From Enterocloster lavalensis (GTDB lineage: Bacteria > Bacillota > Clostridia > Lachnospirales > Lachnospiraceae), in contig NZ_CABJCG010000011.1 of assembly GCF_902364025.1 (NCBI RefSeq), positions 62,001 to 126,000 of the forward strand: DNA of 64,000 bases. The letters run 5' to 3'. Positions 8,390 through 16,760 of this stretch are shown here, piece after piece. The notes under the pieces are model-generated. The model saw only the letters and a list, made by a program, of their open reading frames with translations. It had not been told where the DNA came from and made no database searches. Every line of letters begins with the position of its first letter. The stretch's first letter is position 1. A program made the translations under genes and the position numbers.

Positions 8390-9580
8390 CTATTTCAGCT
8401 GTTCCAGAATCGAGCTGCCGATGGTTCCCTCCGGCATTTCCACGCCAAAGTTGTCGGCGATGGTGGCTCCGATCACGCCGAAGGTAGGGGCGTCCTCCAG
8501 AACCGCGGAGCCCTCCATGGACGGGGAATAAGCCAGAAGCGGCACCATTTCCCGGGTGTGGTCCGTGCCCTTGTAGGTGGGGTCGTTGCCGTGGTCCGCG
8601 GTGATCAGAAGCAGATCGTCCTCCCGCAGCTTGCCCAGCAGTACGCCCAGGTTCTTGTCAAAGCGCTCCAGCTCTTCCCCGTACCCTTCAGGATTTCTCC
8701 GGTGGCCCCACAGGGCGTCAAAATCCACCAGATTTGTAAAGCACAGCCCATGGAAATCCTTCTCCGCCAGTTCGATGGTCTGCTCCATCCCGTGGACGCT
8801 GCTCTTGGATTTATATGCCTCGGTAATCCCCTCGCCGTCGAAAATATCCTTGATCTTACCCACGCTGATCACGTCAAAGCCGCCCGCCTTCAGGGCGTCC
8901 AGAGCGGTGGGGCCGGTTGGCTTTAAGGCGTAGTCGTGGCGGTTGGAGGTGCGCTTGAACTCGCCTTTTTTGCGTCCGACATAAGGCCTTGCAATGACCC
9001 GGCCCACCTTCCACTCGTCCCGCAGCGTCAGCTCCCTTGCGATCTCGCAGCAGCGGTAAAGCTCATCCAGGCCGAACGTCTCCTCATTTCCGCAAATCTG
9101 AAGCACCGAGTCCGCGGAAGTGTAGACGATCATATCCCCGGTGGCGATCTCGTGCTCCCCCAGCTCATCCAGAATCTCCGTGCCGCTGGCGGATTTATTG
9201 CCCACGATCTTGTGGCCGGTGCGGCGGCTCAGCTCATCCAGAAGCTCTTTGGGGAACCCGGTGTCCGTATATGTTTTAAAGGGCTTGGTGATATTGAGCC
9301 CCATCATTTCCCAGTGCCCGGTCATGGTGTCCTTGCCCACGCTGGTCTCCGCCAGCCGCAGCTGGTAGCCCAGAATACGCTCCGGGGACTTCACGTGTTT
9401 GAGCGGGTGAAGCCTGGCGATACCCAGCTTCGCCATATTGGGGATGTCAAACTCCGGCATATGGTCGTCGATATGTCCCAGGGTGTCGGACCCCAGATCG
9501 TCGAACCGCTCCGCGTCCGGCCCGTCTCCGATGCCCATGGAATCAATCACAATGGTGAAAATGCGCTTGTATGGTTTCAT
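8390..9580 (-). CDS. deoB: Phosphopentomutase
   Basis: Interconverts ribose-1-phosphate (or deoxyribose-1-phosphate) and the 5-phosphate, linking nucleoside salvage to the pentose phosphate pathway. The 396-aa product has the usual length. It starts with the metal-binding [18 protein letters not shown], carries the phosphorylated Thr in [15 protein letters not shown], and ends with metal ligands in [21 protein letters not shown]. The ATG at 9580 is preceded by GGAGGC; a longer frame upstream has no ribosome site. No nucleoside phosphorylase or deaminase gene is adjacent. Confidence 0.95.
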   Translation of the reverse strand: MKPYKRIFTIVIDSMGIGDGPDAERFDDLGSDTLGHIDDHMPEFDIPNMAKLGIARLHPLKHVKSPERILGYQLRLAETSVGKDTMTGHWEMMGLNITKPFKTYTDTGFPKELLDELSRRTGHKIVGNKSASGTEILDELGEHEIATGDMIVYTSADSVLQICGNEETFGLDELYRCCEIARELTLRDEWKVGRVIARPYVGRKKGEFKRTSNRHDYALKPTGPTALDALKAGGFDVISVGKIKDIFDGEGITEAYKSKSSVHGMEQTIELAEKDFHGLCFTNLVDFDALWGHRRNPEGYGEELERFDKNLGVLLGKLREDDLLLITADHGNDPTYKGTDHTREMVPLLAYSPSMEGSAVLEDAPTFGVIGATIADNFGVEMPEGTIGSSILEQLK

Positions 9581-9827
9581 TGTTGCCTCCTTAAACCGTT
9601 CTGTAAAATGTGTGCTGTCAACAGCGTTCCAAAAGAATAACAATACTATACCACACTTTTACAGAAACGCCAACCGGGAGTGTTGGCGGGGGGCGGGGCG
9701 CTGTTTTACGCACCTCTGCAACGTTTCCCGCGCACCGTCTCCCGCCATGTTTCCACCGCGATCCCAGAACCAGGCAGATCAATTCTCCCAACAACCGCCC
9801 AAAGGCTGTGCCAGCGTCGCATTGCAC

Positions 9828-9866
9828 TCAACAAAACAGCGGCAGCCGGTGATAGCCGGCAGCCGC
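9828..9866 (-). terminator. Intrinsic terminator of the spore photoproduct lyase family gene
   Basis: On the minus strand an 11-bp stem with one central mismatch (GCGGCTGCCGG / CCGGCTGCCGC, 6-base loop) is followed by TGTTTTGTT. It lies about 30 bp beyond the stop of the gene ending at 9895. The rest of the 315-bp gap to deoB shows nothing else recognisable. Confidence 0.7.
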
Positions 9867-9894
9867 CTGGAACCTCTATATCAGTCCTGTTCCC

Positions 9895-10890
9895 TCAACT
9901 GATATACAAAATCGGCACATCCCCCAAAATCCGCCCGATCTCCCCGCGCAGAAATGCCTCACACTCCTCCCTGCTCTCCTGCCGGTAGCAGTACCGGCCC
10001 CGGCCGCGGCCGGTCATGCGCTCCGGGTCGTAGAGGTCCGGCGCATTGGGAAACGCTTCCCCGTTGATGGCACGGTGCACGTAGCTGTAGGTCATGAGAA
10101 TAATCTCTAAAAACATCTGGCCCTTCATTTTCTCTGAAAGTCCCTGTCTCAGTTCCTCCAGAAGGCCGGTGTAAAGCTCCCGCCAGTTCTCCACCAGGAT
10201 CACCGGGGCGATCAGCAGGCCGCAGGGGTATCCGGCCTCGCACATCCGGTTCACGGCCTCGATCCGCTTTTTTAACGGGGAGGTGCCGAGCTCAATCCGG
10301 CTGATCACCTCTTGAGGATTCACGCTCATGCGGAAAATCACCTTTCCCCGGTGGTCCAGGGTAAGAAGCGGGTCCACCATGTGGAATTTCGAAGGAAATG
10401 TGAGCTTCCCCCGGCCTTCCTCTGCGAACCTGGGGATAGTGTACAAAAGATTCCCCGTTATGGTATTTTCCAGGATCAGGTCGCTGTTACTGCCGATCTC
10501 AAAGCACAGGGGGCGCTCGCTCTTGAACGAGCGTTTGATCAGCCGGTCCAGCATGTCCTCCCGGTTCACAAAAAGCCTCAGGTAGGCGCATTTATTGTAG
10601 TTGCAGACCAGGTAGCAGTACAGGCACATGGCCGTACATCCTGAGGAGGTGTAGGGGACCAGGTAGTCCGACACTTTGTGGTTCTCCACGTATTTGTGGG
10701 TTTTCCTGGTCCCCACGATCAGGAAACGCTTCATCCGCCCGAACTCGGAGTTGGGCTTCTCCTGCATTTCCTTGATGGAATTGTGGTTTTCGATGGGAAT
10801 CCAGGGCAGGTCCTGAAACATTTCCCGCAGGTGGATTCCCAGGGGGTATTTCAGGCTGTCCGGCTCGTAGTAAACGGAATCAAACTTCAT
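9895..10890 (-). CDS. Spore photoproduct lyase family radical SAM protein
   Basis: 331 aa. The family repairs the thymine dimer formed by UV in spores, using S-adenosylmethionine and a [4Fe-4S] cluster. The cluster motif C-x3-C-x2-C is present as SSGCTAMCLYCYL (Cys85, 89, 92), in the position normal for SplB. FEIGSNSDL at about residues 130-138 matches the region that holds the hydrogen-donating Cys141 in the Bacillus enzyme, but here a Ser seems to occupy that site. The start is ATG 10890 with AGAGAGGA upstream; a GTG at 10911 is less likely. It argues for a spore-forming host. I am sure of the family, less of dimer-repair activity. Confidence 0.85.
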   Translation of the reverse strand: MKFDSVYYEPDSLKYPLGIHLREMFQDLPWIPIENHNSIKEMQEKPNSEFGRMKRFLIVGTRKTHKYVENHKVSDYLVPYTSSGCTAMCLYCYLVCNYNKCAYLRLFVNREDMLDRLIKRSFKSERPLCFEIGSNSDLILENTITGNLLYTIPRFAEEGRGKLTFPSKFHMVDPLLTLDHRGKVIFRMSVNPQEVISRIELGTSPLKKRIEAVNRMCEAGYPCGLLIAPVILVENWRELYTGLLEELRQGLSEKMKGQMFLEIILMTYSYVHRAINGEAFPNAPDLYDPERMTGRGRGRYCYRQESREECEAFLRGEIGRILGDVPILYIS

Positions 10891-10948
10891 CGGCGTGTTC
10901 CTCTCTGTCACTTGATTCCCTTAGTATGCGCCGCGGCGGCGGAAACTA

Positions 10949-12877
10949 TCATTCCCCGTCCGCCCCGGCGTTTATCACCAGTCCCTCCACATGGTGTTTG
11001 CCCATCTGATGACGGGCTTTCCGGTTCTCCACCGAGTCGAAAATGATGGAAAAATCGTAGTCCTCCGGGTACAGCTGGGAGGCCGCCACCTTCAGCTTCA
11101 GGCGGCGGTGGTTGATCAGCCGCTTTTCCTTCTTCACCTGCACCAGCACATTTCCCATATCGTCCTCGGGCTTCACCACGATGCCGATCACCTGCTCCGG
11201 GTATACCGTCACCGAGTCCCCGCGATTGAAGGAACTGTAACGGTTTTGCAATGCTTTTCGGTTCTGCATCTTCTCCAGGGTAGGTGAGGGCAGCTTGGGC
11301 AGGCGGACTTTTTGGCCTTCTTCCAGCCGCAGCTCCGTTTTCAGTTCCCGGGAAATGCCGCCGTAGGCCCTTCGGGCCGCCATCTCCAGCATGTCATCCG
11401 GCATGCCCAGGCGCTTGGCGATGTAGAGGGCGCAGCTCTCCCCTGCCTTTCCGATCTCCAGCCGGTAGAGCGGCTTTAAATTCTCCCGGTCAAATGCCAT
11501 CCGCGCGTTCAGAATCTCCTCGTGCCCGGCGGCGTAGGTTTTCACCTCGGGATAATGGGTGGTCGCCAGAAACAGGCAGCCGCTCTCCCGCAGCTGTTCT
11601 AAAATGGCCACGGCAATGCCCATGCCCTCCGCCGGGTCCGTGCCGGAGCCCAGCTCGTCCAGGATCACGATGCTCTCCCGTGTTACCCGTTTTAGGATAT
11701 CAAGCACATTTTGGATATGAGCCGAAAATGTGGAGAGGTTATCCGCGATATTCTGGCCGTCGCCGATGTCGCAGAGCACTTGGTTGGCCATGCAGATATC
11801 GGCGCGCTCGCAGGGGACGTGCAGGCCGCTGCCTGCCATCAATGCGAACAGTCCCACGGTCTTGATGGCCACAGTCTTTCCGCCCGTGTTGGGCCCGGTG
11901 ATCACGATTCCCCGGGCCTCGCCGCCCAGCCGGAAATCCAGCGGGACGTTAGTGTCAGCCGGAATCATGGGATGGCGCGCCCCGGCAAGCTCTATGCGCC
12001 CATCCGTGTTGATCTCCGGTTCCACCGCCCCCAGGTCGGAGCTGAGCTTGCCCCGGGCAAAGATCACGTCCAGCTTGACCAGCATGCGCAGATTATCCCG
12101 CATCACTTCCTCGTATCCCGCGATCTCGTCGGTCAGCTGGTAAAGGATGCGCCGCACCTCGCAGTCCTCCTCGATGCGCAGCACTTCCAGCTTTTCCCGC
12201 AGCCGGGACAGGGCGGCGGGTTCGATAAACAGCGTGGCCCCGGAGGAGGAGCGGTCGATCACGCTGCCCTCCACCCTGGATTTGTACTCTTTTTTGACGG
12301 GCAGGCAGATTCTGCCGTTGCGCTGCACCACAAAGGACTCGGCCATATAGCTCTTTTTCACCCGCAGAAGCCCTTCGGCCTTCTCCTTGATCTTCTCCTC
12401 CAAGGCCTCCAGCTCCCTTCTGAGGCGGGACAGGCAGGGCGTGGCAAAGCTGTCAACCTGCCCGCCGCGGACGGTCCGCCCGATCTCCTCCCTCAGCGCT
12501 TCCAGGGGATGCAGGTTTTCCGTGTAGTAGGCCAGGGCGATTCCCGACGTTTTTCCCCGCTCCAGGTAGGAGCGCATCCGGCTGACCGCCGTGAGGAACA
12601 TGCCGATGCCCTCCACCTCCTCGGGCAGAAGCATCTCACCCCGAACCGCCTTCTCCAGGCACTGCTCCGTCCGTTCCATAACCGGGGAGGGCGGCTGTCC
12701 CACCAGGTCCAGCATCTGCCGCGCCTGGGTGGTCTCCCGCATATTCCGGCGCAGTTCCGACTCAGAGTAAAAGGGACGCAGCGCCAAAAGTATTTCCCTC
12801 GCCTGCGGGGAAATGGCGCGCTGGGCCAGCATGTCTTTTATTTCAGTAAATCCAAGTGTGTCAAATGTAGTGTTCAT
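10949..12877 (-). CDS. MutS2-like ATPase lacking the Smr nuclease domain
   Basis: 642 aa. It has the MutS2 core: an N-terminal lever/clamp region with coiled coil (around GMFLTAVSRMRSYLERG to EALEEKIKEKAEGLLR), Walker A GPNTGGKTVAIKTVGL, Walker B VILDELGSGTDPAEG, and the LATTHYPEVKTYA segment. Canonical MutS2 is about 780-790 aa with a C-terminal Smr endonuclease domain. Here the protein ends about 30 residues after a short strand-rich KOW-like segment and has no LDLRG-type Smr motif. It may bind branched DNA or collided ribosomes without cutting. Start ATG 12877 with AAGGAAGG upstream. The genuine mutS2 may lie elsewhere. Confidence 0.85.
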   Translation of the reverse strand: MNTTFDTLGFTEIKDMLAQRAISPQAREILLALRPFYSESELRRNMRETTQARQMLDLVGQPPSPVMERTEQCLEKAVRGEMLLPEEVEGIGMFLTAVSRMRSYLERGKTSGIALAYYTENLHPLEALREEIGRTVRGGQVDSFATPCLSRLRRELEALEEKIKEKAEGLLRVKKSYMAESFVVQRNGRICLPVKKEYKSRVEGSVIDRSSSGATLFIEPAALSRLREKLEVLRIEEDCEVRRILYQLTDEIAGYEEVMRDNLRMLVKLDVIFARGKLSSDLGAVEPEINTDGRIELAGARHPMIPADTNVPLDFRLGGEARGIVITGPNTGGKTVAIKTVGLFALMAGSGLHVPCERADICMANQVLCDIGDGQNIADNLSTFSAHIQNVLDILKRVTRESIVILDELGSGTDPAEGMGIAVAILEQLRESGCLFLATTHYPEVKTYAAGHEEILNARMAFDRENLKPLYRLEIGKAGESCALYIAKRLGMPDDMLEMAARRAYGGISRELKTELRLEEGQKVRLPKLPSPTLEKMQNRKALQNRYSSFNRGDSVTVYPEQVIGIVVKPEDDMGNVLVQVKKEKRLINHRRLKLKVAASQLYPEDYDFSIIFDSVENRKARHQMGKHHVEGLVINAGADGE

Positions 12878-12933
12878 TGTATCTGTTTCCTTCCTTTTCA
12901 TCTGGCTATTATCTATATTCGGATACGAAAAAG

Positions 12934-13094
12934 GATGGAACGCAAAAAGCCCATGCGGTATCCAAAAACAGATACGCGCATGGGCATTCCATGTCCGCTG
13001 TCAGAAATCTGTTCCGGATTCAGGGTACTAAAAAAACACATCCGCCGCGGCGGACCTTTTCTTACCCTGCGCATTCAGTTAGCTGCGTTCCATC
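12934..13094. repeat. Hairpin-rich intergenic segment with terminal inverted repeats
   Basis: An 11-bp inverted repeat (GATGGAACGCA 12934-12944, TGCGTTCCATC 13084-13094) encloses a strong 14-bp hairpin (12949-12985, loop CAAAAACA, one bulge) and a 14-bp palindrome TCCGCCGCGGCGGA at 13041-13054. No target duplication was found. It could be a leader structure of the MutS2-like gene or a decayed miniature element. It fills most of the 300-bp gap. Confidence 0.45.
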
Positions 13095-13180
13095 TCAGAT
13101 ACAATTAACAAAAAGACATCTCCCAATCTTAAATATTTTCTTTACTATAGCAGGCATCCCAAGGATTTGTCAACTGGTAT

Positions 13181-13642
13181 TTATTTCTGTTGTGTTTTTC
13201 TGCTCTTCCAGACCACGGCCAGGATATCCTTCAGCACAAGGAAGGCGTCCAGGTCGTTATAGCCGTATTTCTTTTCCAAATCGATCAGCAGTTTCCACAG
13301 ACCCGCCGCGTAATAGGGGATATCCACCTCGCTCTGGTACCGGGCCAGCACGGGATATTTTTTGCTCCACGCCTTTGTCCAGTCTATTTTTTCGGACACC
13401 GTTTCACTGGTCCTGTCGATGACGCCCTGTATTTCCCTGATGTCCAGGTCAAATTCGATCAGTTCGTCCAGGGATAAACCGTACAGCAGCGCAAGCCGCT
13501 TCGACTGCCGGATATCGGGCAGGGTCTCGTCGGTCTCCCATTTTGAGATGGTCTGTCTGCTGACGCCCAGTTTCTCAGCAACCGCTTCCTGGGACAGTCC
13601 TTTGTTTTTTCTCGCGTTGAATAAGTGATTGCCTAAACTCAT
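13181..13642 (-). CDS. XRE-family transcriptional regulator
   Basis: 153 aa. The N-terminal helix-turn-helix (residues 1-65: LGNHLFNARKNKGLSQEAVAEKLGVSRQTISKWET) is the standard Cro/C1 fold. The C-terminal part is mixed helix with no known domain (YPVLARYQSEVDIPYYAAG, ending in a basic WKSRKTQQK tail), and may be an oligomerisation region. Stand-alone gene; the targets are unknown. Confidence 0.85.
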   Translation of the reverse strand: MSLGNHLFNARKNKGLSQEAVAEKLGVSRQTISKWETDETLPDIRQSKRLALLYGLSLDELIEFDLDIREIQGVIDRTSETVSEKIDWTKAWSKKYPVLARYQSEVDIPYYAAGLWKLLIDLEKKYGYNDLDAFLVLKDILAVVWKSRKTQQK

Positions 13643-13747
13643 AGCCGGTTCCTCCTCGATTCGTTATATATCCCGATTGTAGCGCATATAGCGGAGGAAC
13701 TCCACCAATGAAATGAGGCACTTTCGCGCGTTTTCCTGACATAGGGA

Positions 13748-14026
13748 TTATTTCGCTTGTTTGCCCGGCTTTCCCTTCACATGGGTGTAGAATTCCTTCA
13801 GATCGTCCTTCACGTCCTGGGGGAGCTGGGATTTTTTGATTCCCCGTATTGCGCCTTCCAGCGAGTAGAGCCGGTGGATGCAGGCCGAGCTGTCAATCGC
13901 CAGAATGCGCAGCCATGCCTGACGGCTTCCCGCCTCCTTCAATTCCTCCAGCGTGGTGATTCCCACCTGGTTCAACTGCTCCTCCACCACCGCGCCGATA
14001 TTCGGCTGCTTTGATAATTCACCCAT
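13748..14026 (-). CDS. TfoX C-terminal-domain protein
   Basis: 92 aa. It matches the C-terminal half of TfoX/Sxy-like proteins: LSKQPNIGAVVEEQLNQVGI, TTLEELKEAGSRQAWLRI and LYSLEGAIRGIKKSQLP, a helix-hairpin-helix-like fold. The N-terminal TfoX domain is absent, so this is a single-domain form common in Clostridia, where no competence role has been shown. A Lys-rich tail (KGKPGKQAK) could contact nucleic acid. Fold call is confident; function unknown. Confidence 0.8.
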   Translation of the reverse strand: MGELSKQPNIGAVVEEQLNQVGITTLEELKEAGSRQAWLRILAIDSSACIHRLYSLEGAIRGIKKSQLPQDVKDDLKEFYTHVKGKPGKQAK

Positions 14027-14146
14027 TCTGTACCTCCATGGGGGCCGTCCTGCTATTCGGCTTTATTTCTGTATGGAAATGGAATGCCGTTCTCAGTCAA
14101 GACGTGTACCCCCTGTCATTTTGATTTGCTGTTTTATTGTATGGTC

Positions 14147-14521
14147 TTATATTGCGCCTAGAATCAGTAGTACAACCGCCAATATAGCGGAGGCCGCCAG
14201 CCTGGTCCTGGAAAACACTGCAATGCGGCCTGGATCATCCAGCCGGTAATGCACCGTGACATGGCTTCCCACCACAGCGGCCATGGGCACCTGCACACGC
14301 TCCAGGGGGCGGTAGGTAATTCCATCGACCTGATAGGATACCTGAGCCCACTTGGAATTGTTCCGCTTCACGCGCTCCGGCAGGGCGCTGGAAACGCTCA
14401 TCACCACCGCCTGCACATCCGCGGTATGGCTGCGGTGCCGCAGCAGCAGAATCATCTGGTAAGTTCCGTAAACCGCACACAGTGCGGCCAAAGTCAGACA
14501 GACCATCCGCTCACGCTCCAT
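14147..14521 (-). CDS. Small membrane protein, DUF3592-like
   Basis: 124 aa with two hydrophobic helices, at residues ~6-26 (MVCLTLAALCAVYGTYQMIL) and ~105-124 (LAASAILAVVLLILGAI). Between them is a strand-rich extracytoplasmic domain (AQVSYQVDGITYRPLERVQVP ... GSHVTVHYRLDDPGRIAVF), the pattern of DUF3592 proteins. It overlaps the upstream XRE-type gene by 11 bases, so the two are co-translated and may work together. No biochemical role is known. Confidence 0.65.
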   Translation of the reverse strand: MERERMVCLTLAALCAVYGTYQMILLLRHRSHTADVQAVVMSVSSALPERVKRNNSKWAQVSYQVDGITYRPLERVQVPMAAVVGSHVTVHYRLDDPGRIAVFSRTRLAASAILAVVLLILGAI

Positions 14522-15779
14522 TTCCGCCCTCCTTTTGTCTGAGAATAGCGTTTCTCAGCTTCTCCATGCCGCGCTCATAGGCCCCGGTGCCCGCCAGAGT
14601 CCGGTAAGGTTCCTCCGTACCGAAGGAAAGGCGGTATTGTTCCAGAATCAGAATGCTGTCCTTGCGGTCAATGGTATTTCCCGGCCCAGCCAGACGTATT
14701 GACCGGTCGTAGGGCGAATCGTCCTTCTGGACATCCGTCTGTTCGTGAACGTCCGCAGGCCCGTGGCCGTCCGCCTCCCCATGAACGTCCGCAGGTCCGT
14801 GGCTGTCCACCTGTCCGTGGTCATCCGCCTCCCCGTGAACATCTGCATGCCCGTGGCCGTCCGCCCGTCCATAGCCCTCCGCCTCACCGCAGATTCCGGC
14901 CACCAGCGTCTCCACATACCGCTCAAAACACTCTCCCGCCGCCTGTTTATCCTTCTCCCTCATAGCCAGCAGAAGCTTGTAATGCCATCCGGTTCCGGTC
15001 CTGAAGCCCAGCATTTCCTCCAGCGTTCCGCTGGCTTCTGAGGCGCAGCGCACCGTGTCCCACTCCTCCAGCTCCCAGGCAGACCGCAGAAGCGTGACCA
15101 TTCCCTGCAGCGCCATATTGCCGTAGCGCCTGATCACCCTGCGGCTGACGGCCGCGGCCTGTTCCCAGTCCCCGCGGTAGAGACAGAGTGCGGGAAGCAG
15201 GCTGTCCGGGTCGATCTCCGGGACGGGGAGCTCCCGCAGATAAGCTTCTGCGCGGTCGTAGTCCCCGCTCTGCATATAACAGCAGGCCGCAATCCCCTTG
15301 GCCTGCACCCAATATCTGCTTTCGCCCCCGGACAAAATTTCCTCCAGCAGCTCCAGGGCGTACTCCCGGAAACGTGCAAGATTCTCCTCCGTCCGATCCT
15401 CCTCCCGGAAATGCAGGACGCAGGTGGTGTAGAACCCGGCTACCTTCAGCTTCAGGTACTGGCTGTCCGGGTACTCCCGCACCAGGGCCGCACAGCGCTC
15501 CATCCCCGCCCGAAAACCGTCCCGCTCGAATATACCGGGAATCTCTTTCACCAGCCGGTCCGCCTCCTCCCGTGGCAGCGCCCGGGTGAAGGACAGCAGG
15601 GCGTCGATGGTCACGCCAAAATACCGGGCAATGGGCGCCAGGAGCTGGATATCCGGGCAGCTCTGCCCGGTCTCCCACTTGCTCACCGCCGGTTTTGAGA
15701 CGCCCACGGCTCTGGCCAGCTGCTCCTGGGTGACGCCCTTCTCTCTCCGCAAATTCACAATCGTCGCGCCAATGTTCAT
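14511..15779 (-). CDS. XRE regulator with TPR-like region and His/Asp-rich repeat tract
   Basis: 422 aa. Residues 1-65 form a helix-turn-helix (NLRREKGVTQEQLARAVGVSKPAVSKWETGQ). Residues ~75-290 are helical, TPR-like repeats (for example YWVQAKGIAACCYMQSGDYDRAEAYL). Residues ~298-350 are a tandem repeat of six-residue units such as GHADVH, GEADDH and GQVDSH, so His and Asp alternate. The final ~70 residues end in ...ERGMEKLRNAILRQ. The repeat could bind metal ions, and its length may vary between strains. It is followed by an overlapping membrane-protein gene. Regulator call is firm; the repeat's role is speculation. Confidence 0.85.
   Translation of the reverse strand: MNIGATIVNLRREKGVTQEQLARAVGVSKPAVSKWETGQSCPDIQLLAPIARYFGVTIDALLSFTRALPREEADRLVKEIPGIFERDGFRAGMERCAALVREYPDSQYLKLKVAGFYTTCVLHFREEDRTEENLARFREYALELLEEILSGGESRYWVQAKGIAACCYMQSGDYDRAEAYLRELPVPEIDPDSLLPALCLYRGDWEQAAAVSRRVIRRYGNMALQGMVTLLRSAWELEEWDTVRCASEASGTLEEMLGFRTGTGWHYKLLLAMREKDKQAAGECFERYVETLVAGICGEAEGYGRADGHGHADVHGEADDHGQVDSHGPADVHGEADGHGPADVHEQTDVQKDDSPYDRSIRLAGPGNTIDRKDSILILEQYRLSFGTEEPYRTLAGTGAYERGMEKLRNAILRQKEGGNGA
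14729..14884. repeat. 18-bp tandem repeat inside the XRE gene
   Basis: About eight imperfect copies of an 18-bp unit, in frame, coding for the six-residue G-x-A-D-x-H pattern. Copies differ mainly at two or three positions, typical of a minisatellite that can expand or contract without breaking the frame. Confidence 0.8.
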
Positions 15780-16011
15780 GTTTCCACCTCCTGCATTAAG
15801 TGTAAGCTACCGCCGCCCGGAATACAAGGGAGGGGAAATCAACCTGGCGGGCGGTTTTGTCTACCGCCGGTTTACCTGGCGCAGGGCAGAGATTTTGTAC
15901 GTGGTGCGTTTGGGCCAGGCGAACATCCTGCTCCGGGGAGCATCTTGTACCCGAGGTATTTTGGCCCAGGGCATTTTCCCACACAGGAACAATTATCCCT
16001 GCGATCCCCGC

Positions 16012-16452
16012 TCAGTTGCGCGCTTTCAACCACCGGTAAATCCAGATTCCCGCCACATAAAGGAACACCAGAAGCGCGCTCTGATACATAATCAACCCAT
16101 AGAAATGACCGATCTCCAGTGCGTGCAGAACGGAAAACACAACGGTGGATACAGCCAGTACCAGCAGGGACAGAATATACGCGTAACGCCCCGCTTTGTC
16201 CCGCAGCATCTCATTGCGCTCATCCTTCAGGCAGATTTCTTCCTCCTCCTGCTTCTCCTGGTAACGCTTCACACGGCCGGGCCGGGTCCAGTAATAGTAT
16301 CGTCCCATGGTCGCCAGACCGCCGAAAATCCCGCCGCCCGCGAAACCGGCCAACAGACTCTGCAGCTTCCCGGATGCAGCCGCGGACGCTACGGCCAGCA
16401 GTAATCCTGCCACAAAATACGCAACTCCTGTCCACAGATAACTCCTTTTCAT
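16012..16452 (-). CDS. Small multi-pass membrane protein paired with an XRE regulator
   Basis: 146 aa, four predicted helices: residues ~7-27, 30-50 (Gly-rich LLAGFAGGGIFGGLATMG), 90-110 and 118-138. A charged cytoplasmic loop (YQEKQEEEEICLKDERNE) lies between helices 2 and 3. It resembles the DUF2178/DUF3796-type small membrane proteins usually encoded next to YozG-like HTH regulators. Its ATG overlaps the regulator's TGA (ATGA), so they form one operon under the promoter at 16693-16721. Function unknown. Confidence 0.75.
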   Translation of the reverse strand: MKRSYLWTGVAYFVAGLLLAVASAAASGKLQSLLAGFAGGGIFGGLATMGRYYYWTRPGRVKRYQEKQEEEEICLKDERNEMLRDKAGRYAYILSLLVLAVSTVVFSVLHALEIGHFYGLIMYQSALLVFLYVAGIWIYRWLKARN

Positions 16453-16652
16453 TGATCATTCTCCTTCCACAAAAACAATTCCTCAATGGTTTTCTGAAAA
16501 AAGTCGGCGATCTGGAAGGCCAGCTCCAGCGACGGGTTATATTTCCCATTCTCGATGGAGCTGACGGTCTGCCGCGATACCCGCAGCGCCCGGGCGAACT
16601 CCTCCTGGCTCAGGCCCATCTCCTTGCGCAGCTGTTCCACTCTGTTTTTCAA
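16449..16652 (-). CDS. Small XRE-family autoregulator (YozG-like)
   Basis: 67 aa, one helix-turn-helix: KNRVEQLRKEMGLSQEEFAR, then ALRVSRQTVSSIENGKYNPS and a tail ending LFLWKENDQ. The start is TTG at 16652: a perfect AAAGGAGG lies about 6 bases upstream and the protein then begins as the family does. An upstream in-frame ATG would overlap the operator. Two near-identical 18-bp palindromes flank its own promoter, a clear sign of autorepression. It is coupled to the membrane protein that follows, so both change together. Confidence 0.85.
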   Translation of the reverse strand: MKNRVEQLRKEMGLSQEEFARALRVSRQTVSSIENGKYNPSLELAFQIADFFQKTIEELFLWKENDQ

Positions 16653-16671
16653 GCGCTTCCTCCTTTCATTT

Positions 16672-16733
16672 TGTAAAGGTTCCTTTACATTCAGTATAGA
16701 GCAAAAACTCCATCTTGTCAAGTTTCCTTTACA
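16672..16733 (-). promoter_or_regulatory. Promoter with two 18-bp operators for the XRE/membrane-protein operon
   Basis: On the minus strand TTGACA (16716-16721), 17-bp spacer, TATACT (16693-16698). One operator, TGTCAAGTTTCCTTTACA as read on the plus strand, covers 16716-16733 and overlaps the -35. The second, TGTAAAGGTTCCTTTACA, covers 16672-16689 around the transcription start. The two differ at two positions and are 44 bp apart, centre to centre. Confidence 0.85.
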
Positions 16734-16760
16734 TCATCTGTCTCCCCCTCGGCCCCACTT

